NCBI RefSeq assembly: GCF_000208865.1
Contig: NC_018387.1
Span: 1,779,120-1,843,119 of the forward strand
Direction of reading: 5' to 3'
Source: Neospora caninum Liverpool
Lineage: Eukaryota; Apicomplexa; Conoidasida; Eucoccidiorida; Sarcocystidae
Length of the DNA: 64,000 nt
Shown piece after piece: positions 1 to 13,172 of this stretch. How positions within the stretch are numbered: the stretch's first letter is position 1; each line of letters begins with the position of its first letter. The position numbers and the translations under genes are program-made. The notes beneath the pieces were generated by a model. That model was not told where the DNA came from. It did no database searches and was given only the letters and a program-made list of their open reading frames with translations.

Positions 1-3000
1 TCTCCGTTTCCTCTTGATCGTTCTTCTGGAGTGGAAGCGGCCGCTGGGAAGTCTGTGGCGGGGCTGGATGCTGGGCACCAAGAAGAGAGAGAGGACGGCG
101 AGGAAGAAGATCTGATTCCGCCGCCGCACCTCGTCTCCGCCTCTGTGGGTTTTGCCGCTGCAGTCGAGGGCCTTCGGGGCCTTCCTACACCCCGGTGGGA
201 CTGTCTGCTCGAAGCCTTGGGGACTCAGATCGTCTTCTGGTCGCCTCGGTCTTCCGCTTGCCCGGAGCCTGCCGGGGAGCAACGCGAGAGACCCGAAGCG
301 CATGAAACGGCAGGCGAGGCAGGCGACGAGAACGCAGCGCGCCGGCTCGAGGGCCGACGAGGCTTTCAGGCCGAGCGAGAAGCGAGCGCGTCGCGCGAGA
401 GGAAGGAGAAGTTGCTTCGCGTTTTCCTCAGAGAAAAGTTCGTCGTGGAGTTCCCGGGGGCTCTGGAGCAAAAGCGGAAAGAGGCGAAACTGCGGAGGAA
501 GCAGAGTGCGCCCGAGGAGGCGCAAGTCGCCCTTGAGCTGTCGCATGCCGAAGTGGAGATGGTAGGCGACGACACAGAGAGGACAGGAGGCGCGGGAAAG
601 GAGAGAGGGAAACTGGAAAAAACAGGTTTAGGGTTACATCTCCAAACAGGCGAAAAGGGTTCGAGGCGAACCCCGAGCAGAAGCGGCCAGGACCACGTGG
701 CGCCACGCGAGATCCCAACCCGCCAGCAACCGCGAGAAGAGAAGGACAGTCGAGAGAAAGTTGAAAAAAGGGAAGGACGCAAAGAGGACGACGAGCCCGC
801 AGAAGAGCCATCAGCAAGAACAGCCACGACGCGCTGCGTGTTGGGCAAGTCTGGTGAACGAAAACAAAGTCGCGAAACGCCGGCAACACAGAGACACTTC
901 TGGAGATGTAGGGTCATCTCTCTTCTCTCTCAAAGTGTCTTGTGGAGCCTTTGTGTTCCTGTGGAGGAAACCGGTCATTCTCTGCCGCGCGTTTTTCGAG
1001 TCCTCCAAAAAGACGTGTGTCCGCACTGTGTGCGTTTGAGATCAGGTGCTTGCTCGATCCGGCTTACTCCTGTCGAAGGAGGTTTGGAGAAGCCTGCTAG
1101 ATCCAGTTTCGGAGGGAAGTGTGACGTTTGGCGACTGCATTCTCGCCCCCGCGAACAAAGGCGGGGATTCGGCCAAGCTGCGCGGCCTGCTCGATGACGG
1201 TAAGCGGCGAACAGCGTCAACGAGCGGGAAGAGAAGGGGAACAATGGAGATTGAGATAGAACGCGAAAGAGAAAGACTTCCCAAGCCCGCACACACACGA
1301 GATAGAGACGCCGAGACGCCGAGAGGCTTCGTGTTTGTCGCGAAGAGTTGCGAGAATAACAAGAGAGAGAAATCCCGGGCGCTTGGCCGTCTATCGCGCG
1401 TAGACCCGCGCCGTGCTTTTACTTGCAAATGCGCTGTCGGTTTCTCAGCTTACCTCCCTGTAACGGCGGTGTTGAAGACAGTCGTGGAGACCTACGTGGC
1501 ACAGTTCCAGTGAGAGAACAAAGCAGCGGAAGACGATGAGATGAGAAAAGAATAGAGAGAGGAGAGAGGAGGGAGGGGAGAGAAGAAGAGATGAGTGAAA
1601 AACGCTATGAGTAGAGAGGCTTCAAGAAAGGAAAAAGAGAGGAAGAGGGAAAGAAGGAGGGGACGTGGGTTGTACCACCCCACTCCGAGGAAAGTGAAAG
1701 TTACCGGCAAAAGAGAAAAACAGAACTGAGCACCCAAATCGGTTCCGCGAGCATGCCTATGCCTCTCTTTGTTTTTGCAGCGAGAGAAACTACTACTCAG
1801 ATGCTAGTATGATCAGTACCATCGTACTGGGAGTGATACGCTCTGAGATAGGATTATTTATAAGCTTTTTCTGGGGAGTGTTTTGCATCTTCTCTGTCCT
1901 GTTCCATGTCTGGCGTTGTTGATTTCTTTTCTGTCGTGTTCGTCTCCTCCGTTTCCTTCCTACGCAGAGAGAGCATGGCAACTCCGATGAGCAGGTTTCG
2001 AGCAGCCATTGCTGCCAAAGGCAGTTCGATTTTCTCGCGTGCGGAATTTCGCCAGGTTCTCAAAACGATCGATGCCGGTGTAAGCGTTTCTTCCACGAGG
2101 CGCTGTTTCTCTGACTCGCGTTTCTCGCTTGCCTCTCGGATACACCCGCCACTGTTTCTGCCACGCCCCTCCCGAAACCCCCACGATGCCGTAGACTCAA
2201 GCCCTGTCGCGTTCCCTTTAAATCCGTCGATGGAACACTCCAGCTGTCTCTGGTAGGTCCGAGCTTCTCTGTGCCAAGATCTCGCGATCGCATCGTGGGG
2301 GTGTCTTGCTCCGCGTCTCCCTTTGCTGGGGGATCTGTCGCGACTTTTTCCTCTAGCTTTTCGAGGCTCGAAACGTCCTTCGCGGCGACTTTCCGTTTGC
2401 CTCCAGGTGTCGACAGAAGCTTCGAACGCGCTGTTCAACGAGTGCCAGAAGTTGCGCCGCGCATGCACCGTCGACTCGCAGGCTGCGAGTTTGGTTTCGA
2501 GCGACTTCCTGGATTTCTGCCAAGACGCGATCCCCGAGCCTGTCTTCTACGCGGGGGCCTTCGCGCAGGGACACTTTTTCGCGCCGTCCCGCGCTGCCAC
2601 GGCCCTCGCGCCGGTAAACCTCATGAGCGTCAGAGAGGTGAGGCACATCGAGAAGAGCCTAAAGGGGAAGCTCGAAAACCTCGCCGAACGCGATGGCTTT
2701 CCGATTCGGCCCATACCCGCCCCGTGCACAAGACACGCGGTCGCCCGCTCCACGTGCCGAGAAAGGACGACAGAAATGACCCAGATTAGCTCTTTTCTCG
2801 TGCCTGGTGATCAAGGGGTTCTATCTCCACGAAAGAGGAATCACATATGGCCTAGCGACTCTAACGCAGAACGCGGGTCCAGAAAAAACAACGTTCAAGA
2901 CTTGAAAAACGAATCGTCCCCGATAAATGTGGAAAGTGAAATACCCGCCGCTTTCAGATGTGGACTGTGCTGTTCCCATTTCCCCTGTGGAAAATTCTCT

Positions 3001-3259
3001 CGCTCGCACATCCTCGAGTACTTGGCGCCTGTGAATCTCTAGAGATGTTGCAAACACGGCATCGGATTTCGGAAACGAAAAGCAAAGAATGCCAACAACG
3101 GCGGTTCCTGATGCGCGTCCTCTCCCTCGCTGTTCTCCGTCTCGTTTCCAGGACATTCCGGCCCCAGCGAAGAAGCGAAGGCGCGGAGGGAAGAGCGCAG
3201 GCTCGGGCCCTCGGCCAGTTACCGCAGGGAAGTCGAGGAGCGCTCTCGCGCGAAGTTGA
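1..3259 (+). CDS. Unidentified protein, 3' part of a gene entering from the left edge
   Basis: I do not recognise this protein. Five exons join in consistent phase: <1-561, 1046-1199, 1970-2079, 2407-2613 and 3152-3259 (TGA). The first exon is open to the window edge, so the start lies outside. It encodes an acidic, then Lys/Arg/Glu-rich stretch (about residues 125-175 of the visible part) likely to be helical. Exons 2 to 4 encode a globular-looking region with the phrases SKEVWRSLLDPVSEGSVTFG and SRAEFRQVLKTIDAG followed by SDFLDFCQDAIPEP. These helix-loop-helix rhythms faintly resemble EF-hand pairs that have lost the acidic calcium loop; this is an inference from spacing only. The last exon carries a basic tail with AKKRRRGGK, which could be a nuclear localisation signal. 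The acceptor at 1970 was chosen because it is the only nearby AG that preserves frame, and it is the least certain junction. Confidence 0.55.
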
Positions 3260-4030
3260 GTTTCGAAAAAGTCTGCTTTCTTTGCAGTTTCCTAAAAGTG
3301 TCGCTCGAACAGAAAGCGACAGGGGCAACGCCTCCGTTTTGCGTGGGACGTCTTCGCGCTGTTCGCCCCGCGTTCCCCAGCTCGTTCCTGTCGCTTTGCT
3401 TTTTGTTTGATGGAAACGTTCGTCTCTACTCTCGACTGTGTGCGCAAACGCGCACAAAGGACACTGTGGCGAAACGTGTGCTGGAGCGGGAAGAACCTTT
3501 TCTCGCCATGTTCCTGAAGCACGTTTGCACAGACACTCGCCTGCAGCTCTTCATCTGGTGTGGTGTGTCGAAAAAAAAGGGCTGCCTCGGGCTGCCGTTG
3601 TTCTGCGTCGAAGATGCGCTCAAGGCACGTCCTTGTCTCCCGCGCCTAGAGGCCAAAAGGCGCAGAAGAGACCAACGAAGAGCGAGAGGAGAGGGGGGGG
3701 GGGAATTGCGAGAAGAGGAAAAGATGATTTCGACAAAAAGAAAGAAGTGAAAATGCGAAAACGAGGTTCGACTCAGCGATGCAAACGCGAGACTGTTGTC
3801 AAGAGGAAAAAAAGATCTGTGTTCCACACAGAAGCACATTTCATGCAGACTGACGCAGGAACGAGAAAAGACAAAAGAAAGAAAAGAAAAAGAATTCAAA
3901 CCAAGATCCAGGGAAACACTTCCCAGAGAAACTCTCCTCCATCCCTTTCCTCACACTCAAAAGAGCGCCCAACCCTTGTCCAACACCGACTCGCCAAAAT
4001 ATGCCTCTACACACCTAGATGCATATAGAT

Positions 4031-4070
<40 letters not shown>

Positions 4071-4194
4071 CCATGTGTAAAGATGCGGGGGTCATGGCAT
4101 GCGTGTGGGGTAGGCTCCATGATGTGTGCACGGTTTGTCCCTTTGCGGAATTCTGGCGCCAGCGTGTTTTGCGTCTATTGAGTGGGCGCCGGAA
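3260..4194. other. Convergent intergenic region
   Basis: This is the space between the 3' end of the left-edge gene (plus strand) and the stop codon of the chaperonin gene (minus strand). It must hold both 3' untranslated regions. I see no conserved open frame. It contains a 9-base G run near 3694 and a TA microsatellite just before the chaperonin stop. Confidence 0.6.
4035..4068. repeat. (AT)n microsatellite
   Basis: This is an uninterrupted AT dinucleotide tract of 34 bases between convergent genes, preceded by an AT-rich leader with ATGCATATAG. It is the leftmost of the AT-rich islands in the window. Confidence 0.9.
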
Positions 4195-7100
4195 TTATCT
4201 TCTTCTCGGAGGCATGCGCATTTGGGGACCTCCGCGTTTGTCATTTGGACTCGGTTGTTTGATCGTTTCATCGACGGAGAGGATGATGCAAGTTGCCTCT
4301 GTAGCGGCAGCGAGGGCGTTTTCCTTCACGAGCGCAGGTTCCCAGATGAATTCTTTCATCGCATCGCACACGCCGCCGTTCATGCAGTCGACGCCGAACC
4401 ACTGCGTCTCGCCTGAGGCAACAAAGAACGAAAACGAATACACTCCTTTTTCGCCGAAAACCCCGGAACAGCTCTCACAGAGAAAGCGAGGGGGACGCAC
4501 CCGCGCGCCGAAGTAGAAACGTGGAAAAACACACGGAAGAGGAGTGCCGAGAGCCACGAGAGGAAACGCGCGATTTTGCTCAACATACAGGTGTATGGCT
4601 GAGCATCGCAGCGTCGCCTGGTCGACGCGAAACGCCTCCAACACTCCCTCTGTCACATCCGGCTTTTAACCTAGCACTGGACCCCACGGTTTCACTCGAT
4701 CGTCCAGGGGCGGAAGCTTCCATCTACTTTATGATTCCAGACTGGTTCAGTTCTTCAAAGTTTCGACACCCACGTTCTTTGATGACGACTTACACCACCC
4801 CAGTGGACGGACTAAGCGAAAAGCAAGATGGATTTCAACAGAATGGTTTGCCGCCTTGGGCCCGCAAGGAAACGCAGTCGCTTCCTTCAACTCTTTCAGG
4901 AGTGCATGCGTTGAGTCATCAAAGTTGCGACTCGAAAGACGAAGGCCTTTTCTGTCCCGAGGTTGTGCACCACCTACCTTTTCCTTGCGCATGCTTGTGG
5001 CGCAGTTTGTTCAAGATGTCCGTGGCGTCAAACCCGGCGTTTGTCGCGAGGGCTCGGGGAATGCATTCCAAAGCGCGCGCGAACGCGCGGATGACGAGCT
5101 GCTGTTTGCCCGAGATGCCTTGGCTCACGTCGCGAATGTACTTGGACAATTCCATCTGAACGACCGGCGAACAGACGAATCCACAACGTGCCAGATGCAC
5201 AAAAAAGGGGATGCGATAATACATTTGCACGACAGAGAAAAGGATTTGTGCACGAGAGACGTCAACAGTCGTCTCTCTTTATACACAGGTGCGTTGTATC
5301 CATTACGAAAGTATGTTTATGATGGTATGCATGTGTGTGTTATGTGTCTTCTGTGTTGAGGGCGTTTCCGTACCTCGATAGCTCCGCCGCCTCCCACGAT
5401 GGTCTGCGTTTGCATCGCTCTTCTGACAATCATAACTGCGTCATTGAGAGAGCGGTCGGCCTCATCGAGGAACTGCGGCGCACCGCCTCTGAGGATGATC
5501 GTCGCAGACTGAGTTTGCGAGCAGTGCATGAACAAGTTGAAGCGTTCGCCGCCAATCTGTCGCTCCTCGAAGACGCCGCACATGCCTGAGAAGAAAACGC
5601 ATGCCGAAGACGCGCGCAGATGCGAAAGGGAGAACCAGCTCATGCGAAAGAGAGAACAAACTCGCCAACCACGCCCTGAAGCGAGACGCGACGCTCACTT
5701 GAAATCGTCTTTGCAGAAAGACCGGAGCCGAAGAGGCAACAGGAAGAAACAGAGATGCTTTAAAAAGAGACGATGTTTTGTTCTCGGACACACGCGAAAC
5801 GCGCACTCCGACCCACGATAAAAACTTCGCCCTTACCAAATATACACTCAAATCGAAAGAGACACTTGCACAGGAAGACCGAACACTACATGCATATATA
5901 TGGAGGTGCGCACATATGACGATTTGTGTACAGAGACGAGGAAAGACAACGGTTTGAGGCAGGATTTGCAGTACGAATTCCGATTCGCGCGTAGGGGCTT
6001 CGGGACTAGCGAGGCGTGTGCAGCACTGTCTTCCTTTTCTGCAAATTCAGCGCGGCGCAGATCTCCGTTCTCGCCTTCTCTTTTCAAAACGCGAGACACG
6101 ACCTACCAAGGACATCGGGAGTGACGTTGCTGACTGCAGTTTGAATTTTTGCTCCGGTCGCTCGCGCCGTGCGCTTCATGTCGCCCTCGTCGACGCGCCC
6201 CGCGCAGAAAATGTCGCGATCGGCAAAGTATTGAGTAGCCAAGTCTCCTGAAAAACACAGAAAGGCACCGGTCGAGGCGTGAGATTGTGTACTCTTGCCG
6301 TACCTTTAAACCCACACAAAAGATACAACCGCAGCCGTATATCGATATACCCAAGATACATTTATATACGTATATATGACTGTTGATGTATGTATATGAA
6401 TAGTTGTGCATCGAGATGTATTTAGGTTTACGCGTATAAAAGATCATACGAGAGGTTCTGGGGCGTGTGCATTGGTGTACGCGGAGTGCACTTGACGTTG
6501 CTGGCTGGTCTTTTCTACGTGTCGTTTTTCAGATCTTTTAACGCGCGTTTGCCTGTGTGCAAGCGTTTCCACGGAGGAGTTTGTGCGTCTGCATAGAGCC
6601 GACTCATAAACTTCGTGAAGGTACTTTTCTCGTTTGGGCACGTTTGTACCAGGAAACCCGGACTATCGTTGTTACACTACTACATGGCGTTCAGTTGGTT
6701 CTACTTTCCACAACAGCTTAACCATGCTCTAACACAACCGAACTTGGATATTCAAGATCGAAATCAGTAGTCCAATTCGTTGTAGACACTCCTCAGAAAA
6801 AAGTAGTTTGCATCCGCCTAGGAATCCCATTGTATACTGTGTAACAGGGCGTCTAGCTTCAGGCACGCCTGCTCACCGATTGGTAGGCGAGAGAGAACCA
6901 CCTGCGCTCCAGTCGCGGCGATGAGATCAAGCTTCTCGTAGATGATGTCCCATTCCGCATCGATGATTGCCTGGTATTCCTGTGGAGAGGGAAAGGCGCA
7001 AAGAAGCAAAGATTCCTTGAAGACTCGCGCACAGACTACTCAACCGTCCAGAATGCCACAAAGAGTGGACTTGCGAATCGCAAAGAACGTGCCGCGTTGT

Positions 7101-8482
7101 CGCGTTCCCCCTGCCACTGTCTCCCTCAAGGTTGTGACCTTGGGATTCTACCAAAAAGTAGCCTCCGGATTAACAACAAAATCAACCGAGGACTTAATGG
7201 CGGGTGCATTGTCCACCCTCGACCACTACCGAAAATTCCGAACAGATATTCTTTGAGTAACCAAAAAAGAGAACCCAATGGTACTAGGAAAAAGCGGAGA
7301 TCGCGCGAATCCTTAGGAAAGCGACTTGGCTATAACAAATCGGATGAAGGAATCCCAAGATACCGTCCTTTGGGAGCTATCCGGCGTGTCTGAGAGAGAA
7401 ACGCTTTCAAAAGTCACATCTTGCTGGACTTTTTTTCTAATTCTCGACGATGGCCGACTTTCGCCCTTTCGTTTTGGTGCCTGAGCAAAGTTTTTTCTCA
7501 CATCAGGATTCTTGAGGCGGATCTCGGCGTTTTCCTTCTCGGCCTTCAATTCCAGCTCCAAGTTGAGCAGGAGAATCTTTGCGTTTTCGAATTTCTTCGG
7601 CTGCTGCTCGAAGCCTGCATAGGAGAAAGTCTTGGCGAAGGCAACGCCCTGGACGACGAAACTGTCTGTGTAGGAGCCTCCTGTGACCTTCTTCACGCCG
7701 ATCATTTCCTTGTCGAGAGACTCGTCGAGCATCGAAACGGCGTCCACCACCATCTACGCAGACAGAACAGAGGAGAGGCAGAGGTTCGACGGATTCCAGG
7801 AAACAAGGGAAAGCAGACAAGAGAGAAAGAGAGAAAAAAAGAAAGAGAGACGTGAAGAAGGGAAAGAAGGAGACAAGAGAAAGAGAGAAAGATATGAAAA
7901 AGAGAGAGGGAGAGAGGGGCAGAAGAAGAGAGGCTGAGAGACAGATCAGAGAAAAAAGATGAAAGGAAGAGAGAGAAAAAGAGAGGTGAGAGAAATGGAG
8001 AGAGAAAGCGAGAACGCAGGGAAGAAAACCGGGGCGTTGGAGCTGAGAGCAAGAGATGCATGCGAGGGTGTGAGATTGAGGGTGAAGCAGGCACAAGGTC
8101 GACCGACGACACACATTTGGCTCTGCAGACACTGGAAAAAGCGAGAAAAAACTCACCTTGGCAAAGAAGTCCTTGTGGCCAGAAACCAGTTTCGAGTTCA
8201 ACGTCGTTTGCGCACATCTCTCCAGCAGGGACCGTTTTTCGCTGTCGAGGCAAAAAACCACACGAAAATCACCAACCTCATCGACGGCAGAAAGCAGCTG
8301 AAGATTCGATACAGAAAACCACAAACCTTAAAAAACGACACACAGCTCGGCATAGACACGAACTTACCAAAATCAGACACGAGCATGTGACCCCGTGTTT
8401 GAAATTGCTGCTGTATATCCGGCGGGCGCATTCCTGACTACAACCATTTGTAGCTGTGTGTATTCAAACAGGCCTATAAATA

Positions 8483-8519
<37 letters not shown>

Positions 8520-10863
8520 TCTGTACATTAATGCCTGCAAATGGATGTGTAGATTCCTCTCTACACGCATATAAACCTATATCTATCGGTGTGTAGCATT
8601 GTTTAGATGTAGGCGTGCATCTGCATGTCCACATGCAGAGAAACACACGAGAAAATACCAACGTTTGGGAACGTACTCTGGAGGAGTGCTCGAAAGGTCA
8701 ACCTTGAGCTCCCGAATCTTCTCGATCGCCTGAGAGTCGAATCATGCAAAAAAAAAATCAGGCATCCAAGAGAAAAGCACCAGGCATCGCTCGCGCACAT
8801 CCGCACAGAAAACGTCGCTGAGGACTTGTCCCCTCGTCCTGGCATATACGCGGAACTCCGAAAAAGACAGACATGCAAATAATCACAAATACAAACACGC
8901 AAAAACGCGTAAAAAAAACCGTACACATCTATCCATATATCCACACATTCATGTATACATATATATATATGTATATATGTATGTATATATATATATATGC
9001 AGTTGCACGTTTTCAGTCTCTGCTCTGGCTGTTTGCCGAGGGACGTTTTCTGCATGCATTGCCCACGACCCACACGCGCAGAAATTGTCTGGGAGTTCCT
9101 CAGATTTCTCTGCATGCTTACGCCCCTTTGCAAAGCACACGGACCGTTCTCTCAAGGAAGTTTTTTGCTGTCTCCAGAACTTGGACACTAGAAAACACCT
9201 CATATCAACAGACAACCTCCCGACAGGAGCCTGTGCCTTTTCATCCACAGCTCTCGTTATCCACAGGTATACATGTAACCATCTGCAGAGAATTACATGC
9301 ATTTGAACAGAACAAACTCGTCTCTCGAGAATCAATACATCTATATATATATATATACATATAGGCACATATATGTATATATATGTTACATATACATATT
9401 TATGCGAGGAGTTTACCAGTTGGCATGCAGTTCTGTAGCCGTTGATGAGGATTTGTGGAGCCATCCCACCCTCGATGAACGTTTTTGCAGCCTCAAGAAA
9501 CTCGCCAGCGAGGAGAACGACGGAGGTTGTGCCGTCGCCGACTTCGTCGTCCTGGGCCTTGGCGATGTCGACCAGCAGCGAGGCCGCAGGGTGCACGACA
9601 TTCAGGAGAGACACCACCGTCGCCCCGTCGTTGCTGATTGTTACGCCGTTCTCTGAGTGAATCAGCTTATCCATGCCGCGGGGACCTGCCAAGAAAGACA
9701 ACCCAGACGTCCGGGAAAAACCAGATTCCAGGCATCCCCAGACACCAAGAACAACTCGGCGTGTTCACGGACAGCAATTTGCTGTGCTTGTAGACTTGCT
9801 CTTCCCTCGGTAGTCCGCCATTGGGGACACAGACCGCTACAGAGCGAGACGCGTTCGGTATCCACGAAAGCAACCGCCCTGTTTAACCAGAACAAAACGA
9901 ATGCATTTACTATACATGTATGCTTGAAGTTCAACACGGGACTAGGACAATGCTACTCCACAGACGTGAGCACACATGTGAAGGTTTGTGCAGAACGAGA
10001 AAAGGAAGTAGGAGGAATGTGCTGGACTTTGTTTTTCTCACCGAGAGTAGAGCGAACGATGTCCGCGATGACCTGGCAGGCGTTGATGTTGCTGACAATC
10101 TGTCCGCGCCCCTGGGAGGTGTCCACGCCATCCTTCAAAAGGATGATTGGAGCGTTCTGACGAGCAGCAGAAAGGGGAAAACTCAGGCGTCAGTCCACCA
10201 GAACGCGCAGCGACTCGGGAACTATCACCCGAGGCTGAGTCGGAAGAAAGAAGAGAGTTTCGGGTGGAGGAACCGCGCAAAGGCGAGAGGGGAATAGAGA
10301 ATGAGGAAAGAAGAAGGGGGGAGAAAGAGAGGAGAGACAAACGTGGGCGACAAGGTAGCGATTAGGAGGCAGACGCTCAAAAACTGGAGATCGGGGACGG
10401 GGAGAGGCGAGAGAGCGAGGACGACAGTGGACAAGAGAATCGAGGGACACAGAGATTGCACGGAGAACGGACCGGCTCGTCGCGCAGGAGCAACGAAGAT
10501 GTGACACAAGAACAGGCAAAAACGCTGAGAGCCAAGACAAAGGAGAACACGGACAGGGCAGAAGAAGGCGTGGAGACCAAGGCAGGTTGACAGGAAGAGA
10601 ACAACCAGTTCGCGGTCTCTCGGTTCTTACCATCAAAAACAGCACGTGCACACAAACACGGGCAAGGGAGGGGATCACGGAGAAGAGGGAGAGGAAGGGG
10701 AAAAAGACGAGGAAAAGAATGGGGAGACGAATCGAGAGACGGCGAGAAGGAAGGACGAGAGCGGAAAGAGTGTCGCGTCGTATCGACGAATGGCCGAGAG
10801 AAAGCTCGGCTTTTGAAGCGCTCAAACGGCCGAGAGAGGACAACTTACCAGAAGGTGACTCAT
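4195..10863 (-). CDS. CCT7: T-complex protein 1 subunit eta (CCT7), cytosolic chaperonin
   Basis: This is a subunit of the hetero-oligomeric CCT/TRiC chaperonin, which folds actin, tubulin and WD40 proteins with ATP in the cytosol. Eleven exons (minus strand, high to low): 10849-10863, 10042-10156, 9417-9685, 8677-8729, 8157-8241, 7502-7753, 6877-6979, 6107-6247, 5374-5585, 4978-5155, 4195-4412. They join in perfect phase to 546 residues, the usual CCT length. Group II chaperonin signatures are present: GPRGMDKLI (44-52), the nucleotide-binding GDGTT (93-97), and GGGGAIE (409-415). The eta assignment rests on the N-terminus, with [14 protein letters not shown] and [20 protein letters not shown], on [11 protein letters not shown], and on a basic PPRRR C-terminus. 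The first coding exon is only 15 bases (MSHLL); the start has A at -3. It lies head-to-head with the prenyltransferase gene. Several introns carry TA microsatellites. Confidence 0.96.
8478..8517. repeat. (TA)n microsatellite in CCT7 intron 4
   Basis: This TA tract lies in the intron between CCT7 exons 4 (8677-8729) and 5 (8157-8241). It is part of an AT-rich island spanning about 8440-8640 with ATGCAGAT/CATGCAG flanking words. Confidence 0.85.
8935..9400. repeat. Two AT-rich islands in CCT7 intron 3
   Basis: Tracts of alternating TA with TATATG and TACATA words occupy about 8935-9000 and 9335-9405. They flank about 330 bases of ordinary sequence in the intron between exons 3 and 4. They look like the islands found in other introns of this window. 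Confidence 0.75.
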
Positions 10864-13172
10864 GATGCCTGGTTGGTGAAAGATGGAAACGAGAGACGAC
10901 AAAGACACGCTAGGCGGTGCGTGAGAGTGAATTCCAGACGCGAGAACTGTTTTCGCGTTTTATCTCTCTCTGATGCGAGCGGAAGACGGGGACAGTCTCT
11001 CGACCGGTGTCTCTGCGAGACGGAGAAATGGCGAGGGAAGAGCGTGTGGAAGAAGAGAGTGACAGAGAGAGAAGATGAAGTTGCGACGACCGGGGGAAAG
11101 GACGGAGAAGGGGAAAAAACAATACAATCACGGGACGCTGTCCCTCAGCACACAGCGACAACGAGACCAAGACGGACGTGGAGACGAAAAACCCTAGACG
11201 GGAAGAGGAAACAATCGAACGGAATTGCGTCTCGGGCAGAGTGTTTGTACGCTGGCACCGAATCCAAGCTTCTAGCTGTTTGAAAACCGTCTTCTTCTTG
11301 CTTTCTGGTCCGATGGAGAATACACACGTGGAAAAGGGGGTGACGTGTGTGTGTGTGTGTCTAGAGAGAGGGGAGAAAGCGTTTTCGACGCGAACTGCGC
11401 TCGGAGCAGAGAACAAGACACACTGTTTCTTTTTCGAACACGAAACGCCCGTTTCCTTCATCCCACTTTCGATGTTTGCCGCCGCCTCTTCCACTTTCAA
11501 TCGCACCAAGCAGCGCACGCTTTTTTCTCCAGAGACACTCCCTCCTTTTCTCGACCGAGCACCTCCGACGGTCTCCCCTCACTCGCTCTCGAGATCGGGT
11601 CTTGCGCCCTCTTTTCTCGCCTCGCTTTTCGGCGAAAAAGAAGCTGCATGCACAACCGGCGCGGTGTCTCGATTTGTCGCGGTGTTGTCCTGTTGCTCGA
11701 CCGGGCACAAAGTTCCTCGGCTTTTCATTTTTGACGAAGGAGATTTCTCTCCAGGTTGCTCTCTCCCCCATATCCACTTTCACGGCGCGGTTGAGGTGGT
11801 GTTGCCAGCGCATGCAGGAGTCGGACGAGGCGGGGGGAAGGCCATGCAGCAGGCGCGGGTGCGGAAGGCTCTGGCCAGCCTCCCAGGGATTCAAACCTGG
11901 GAGAAAACGAAAAAGCATGGCAGTATCCTGTGGTTTTCTAAAGACAGAGAGTTTCTGCCTTGACCTGGAAAATAAAAAGCTCGACAGGAAAGCGAGGGGA
12001 AGATGCAGGTGCCTTTTCGCTTCACTCTGTCAACTGTAGCGCGGCATTGAGCGCACCGCTCGCTAGCTTGTCTCTCTTTGTCCTCCGAAACGCGTTCTCT
12101 TTCCTCTTTCTCTCATGGTTTCTCGCTCTGTCTCCTCTTGTTCTCGCCTTCCACCGTCGCGTTTGGTTTCGGCGACCCTGTGGGGTGTACGCGCTGCCGT
12201 TTGCTTCTTTTCCTCTCGCTTTCTCCCCGTTTGCGGTGTTGCTGTCGTCGCCTACGCCGTCACTCCTCTGTGGCGCTGTTTTTTTCCTCTTCTCGACGCA
12301 ATTCGTCGTTCGCACAGGCTTTCCGGCCAGATAACGCGGGCGCAGAAGGACATGATAGAGAGAAAAGAGGCAAGAAACGGCCGAAAAAACCCGAGAGACC
12401 ACCGGAGAAGCCATCTCGGAAACGTAGACAGGAGGCGAAGGTGTGAAAGAGAACGGAGAGGACAATTGGAGGAAGCACGTGCTTTCGAGACACACGCAGA
12501 GCAGCGAGTCCGATTACTTTCGCAAATGGTCTTTCCCCACGTCGTCACGGACCGGCTTTCATTTTGAGGGATTGGAGACGCTTTGTTTCCTCATTTCGCC
12601 ACTCGCCTTCTCTTCCCTCTGGGCTTCGCAATGAGGAACTCGAGTCACCGTCGAGAGGCCAAGGCAGGGCGCGGCGGTTCCGCGGGTCGGTTGGTGCAAC
12701 CTGGAGACGGGCTGGCAGCGATTTCTTGCCGTCCAGAGGGTGAGAAGACGCAGGCAGTTGCGCGAGAAGAAGATGAAAAGGAAGGTCGAGGGAAGAAACG
12801 GTTTTGGTCCGCGCTGAAGAGAGGAAGCGCCGCATCTCAACAGAGAGCACACGGTTTCGGAGAGCCGCTCTCCGAACAGAATCTGTCAACAGTGGTAGCA
12901 AACGAGAAGGACAGAAAGAACGGTACAGATCGGCAAAACAGGAGAAAGATAACAAGAGAGGGAAAGACAGGCGCCGAAACAGAGAAAGAACAAATCAGAA
13001 AAAGCAAGGAACATACAGGGTGTCTCGCGTTCGCGTTTCTTGTTTCATCATTTCCGTTCTCGTCTTCCCTCATCTTTTAGAGAACCCGTCGTTGTCAGTC
13101 CATGCTTGGTGGGGGCCTTTTTCACGTGTCGATTTCTAGGGTTTCTCTCTGCTTTTGCTCTTTTCAAGACAG
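10864..13172. promoter_or_regulatory. Divergent intergenic region: CCT7 leader and unresolved 5' part of the prenyltransferase gene
   Basis: From 10864 to about 11220 the plus strand is purine-rich, which fits the 5' leader of the minus-strand CCT7 gene. From about 11280 to 12300 it is pyrimidine-rich, which fits a leader of the plus-strand prenyltransferase gene. The strand switch near 11250 is the likely core of a bidirectional promoter. The N-terminal exon or exons of the prenyltransferase must lie here, because the first recognisable exon (13173) needs two bases from an upstream exon. Purine-rich open stretches at 12330-12440 and 12631-13000 are candidates. None shows the family's N-terminal motif, so I did not choose one. 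No TATA-like element is evident. Confidence 0.45.

Noticed and set aside
4195..10863. CCT alpha or another CCT subunit
   Set aside because: The N-terminal [19 protein letters not shown] and the eta-type [18 protein letters not shown] are specific to CCT7.
11870..11920. tRNA-like T-arm (GGTTTGAATCC on the minus strand)
   Set aside because: No D-arm, anticodon stem or matching acceptor stem lies at the required distance, and the stem is imperfect.
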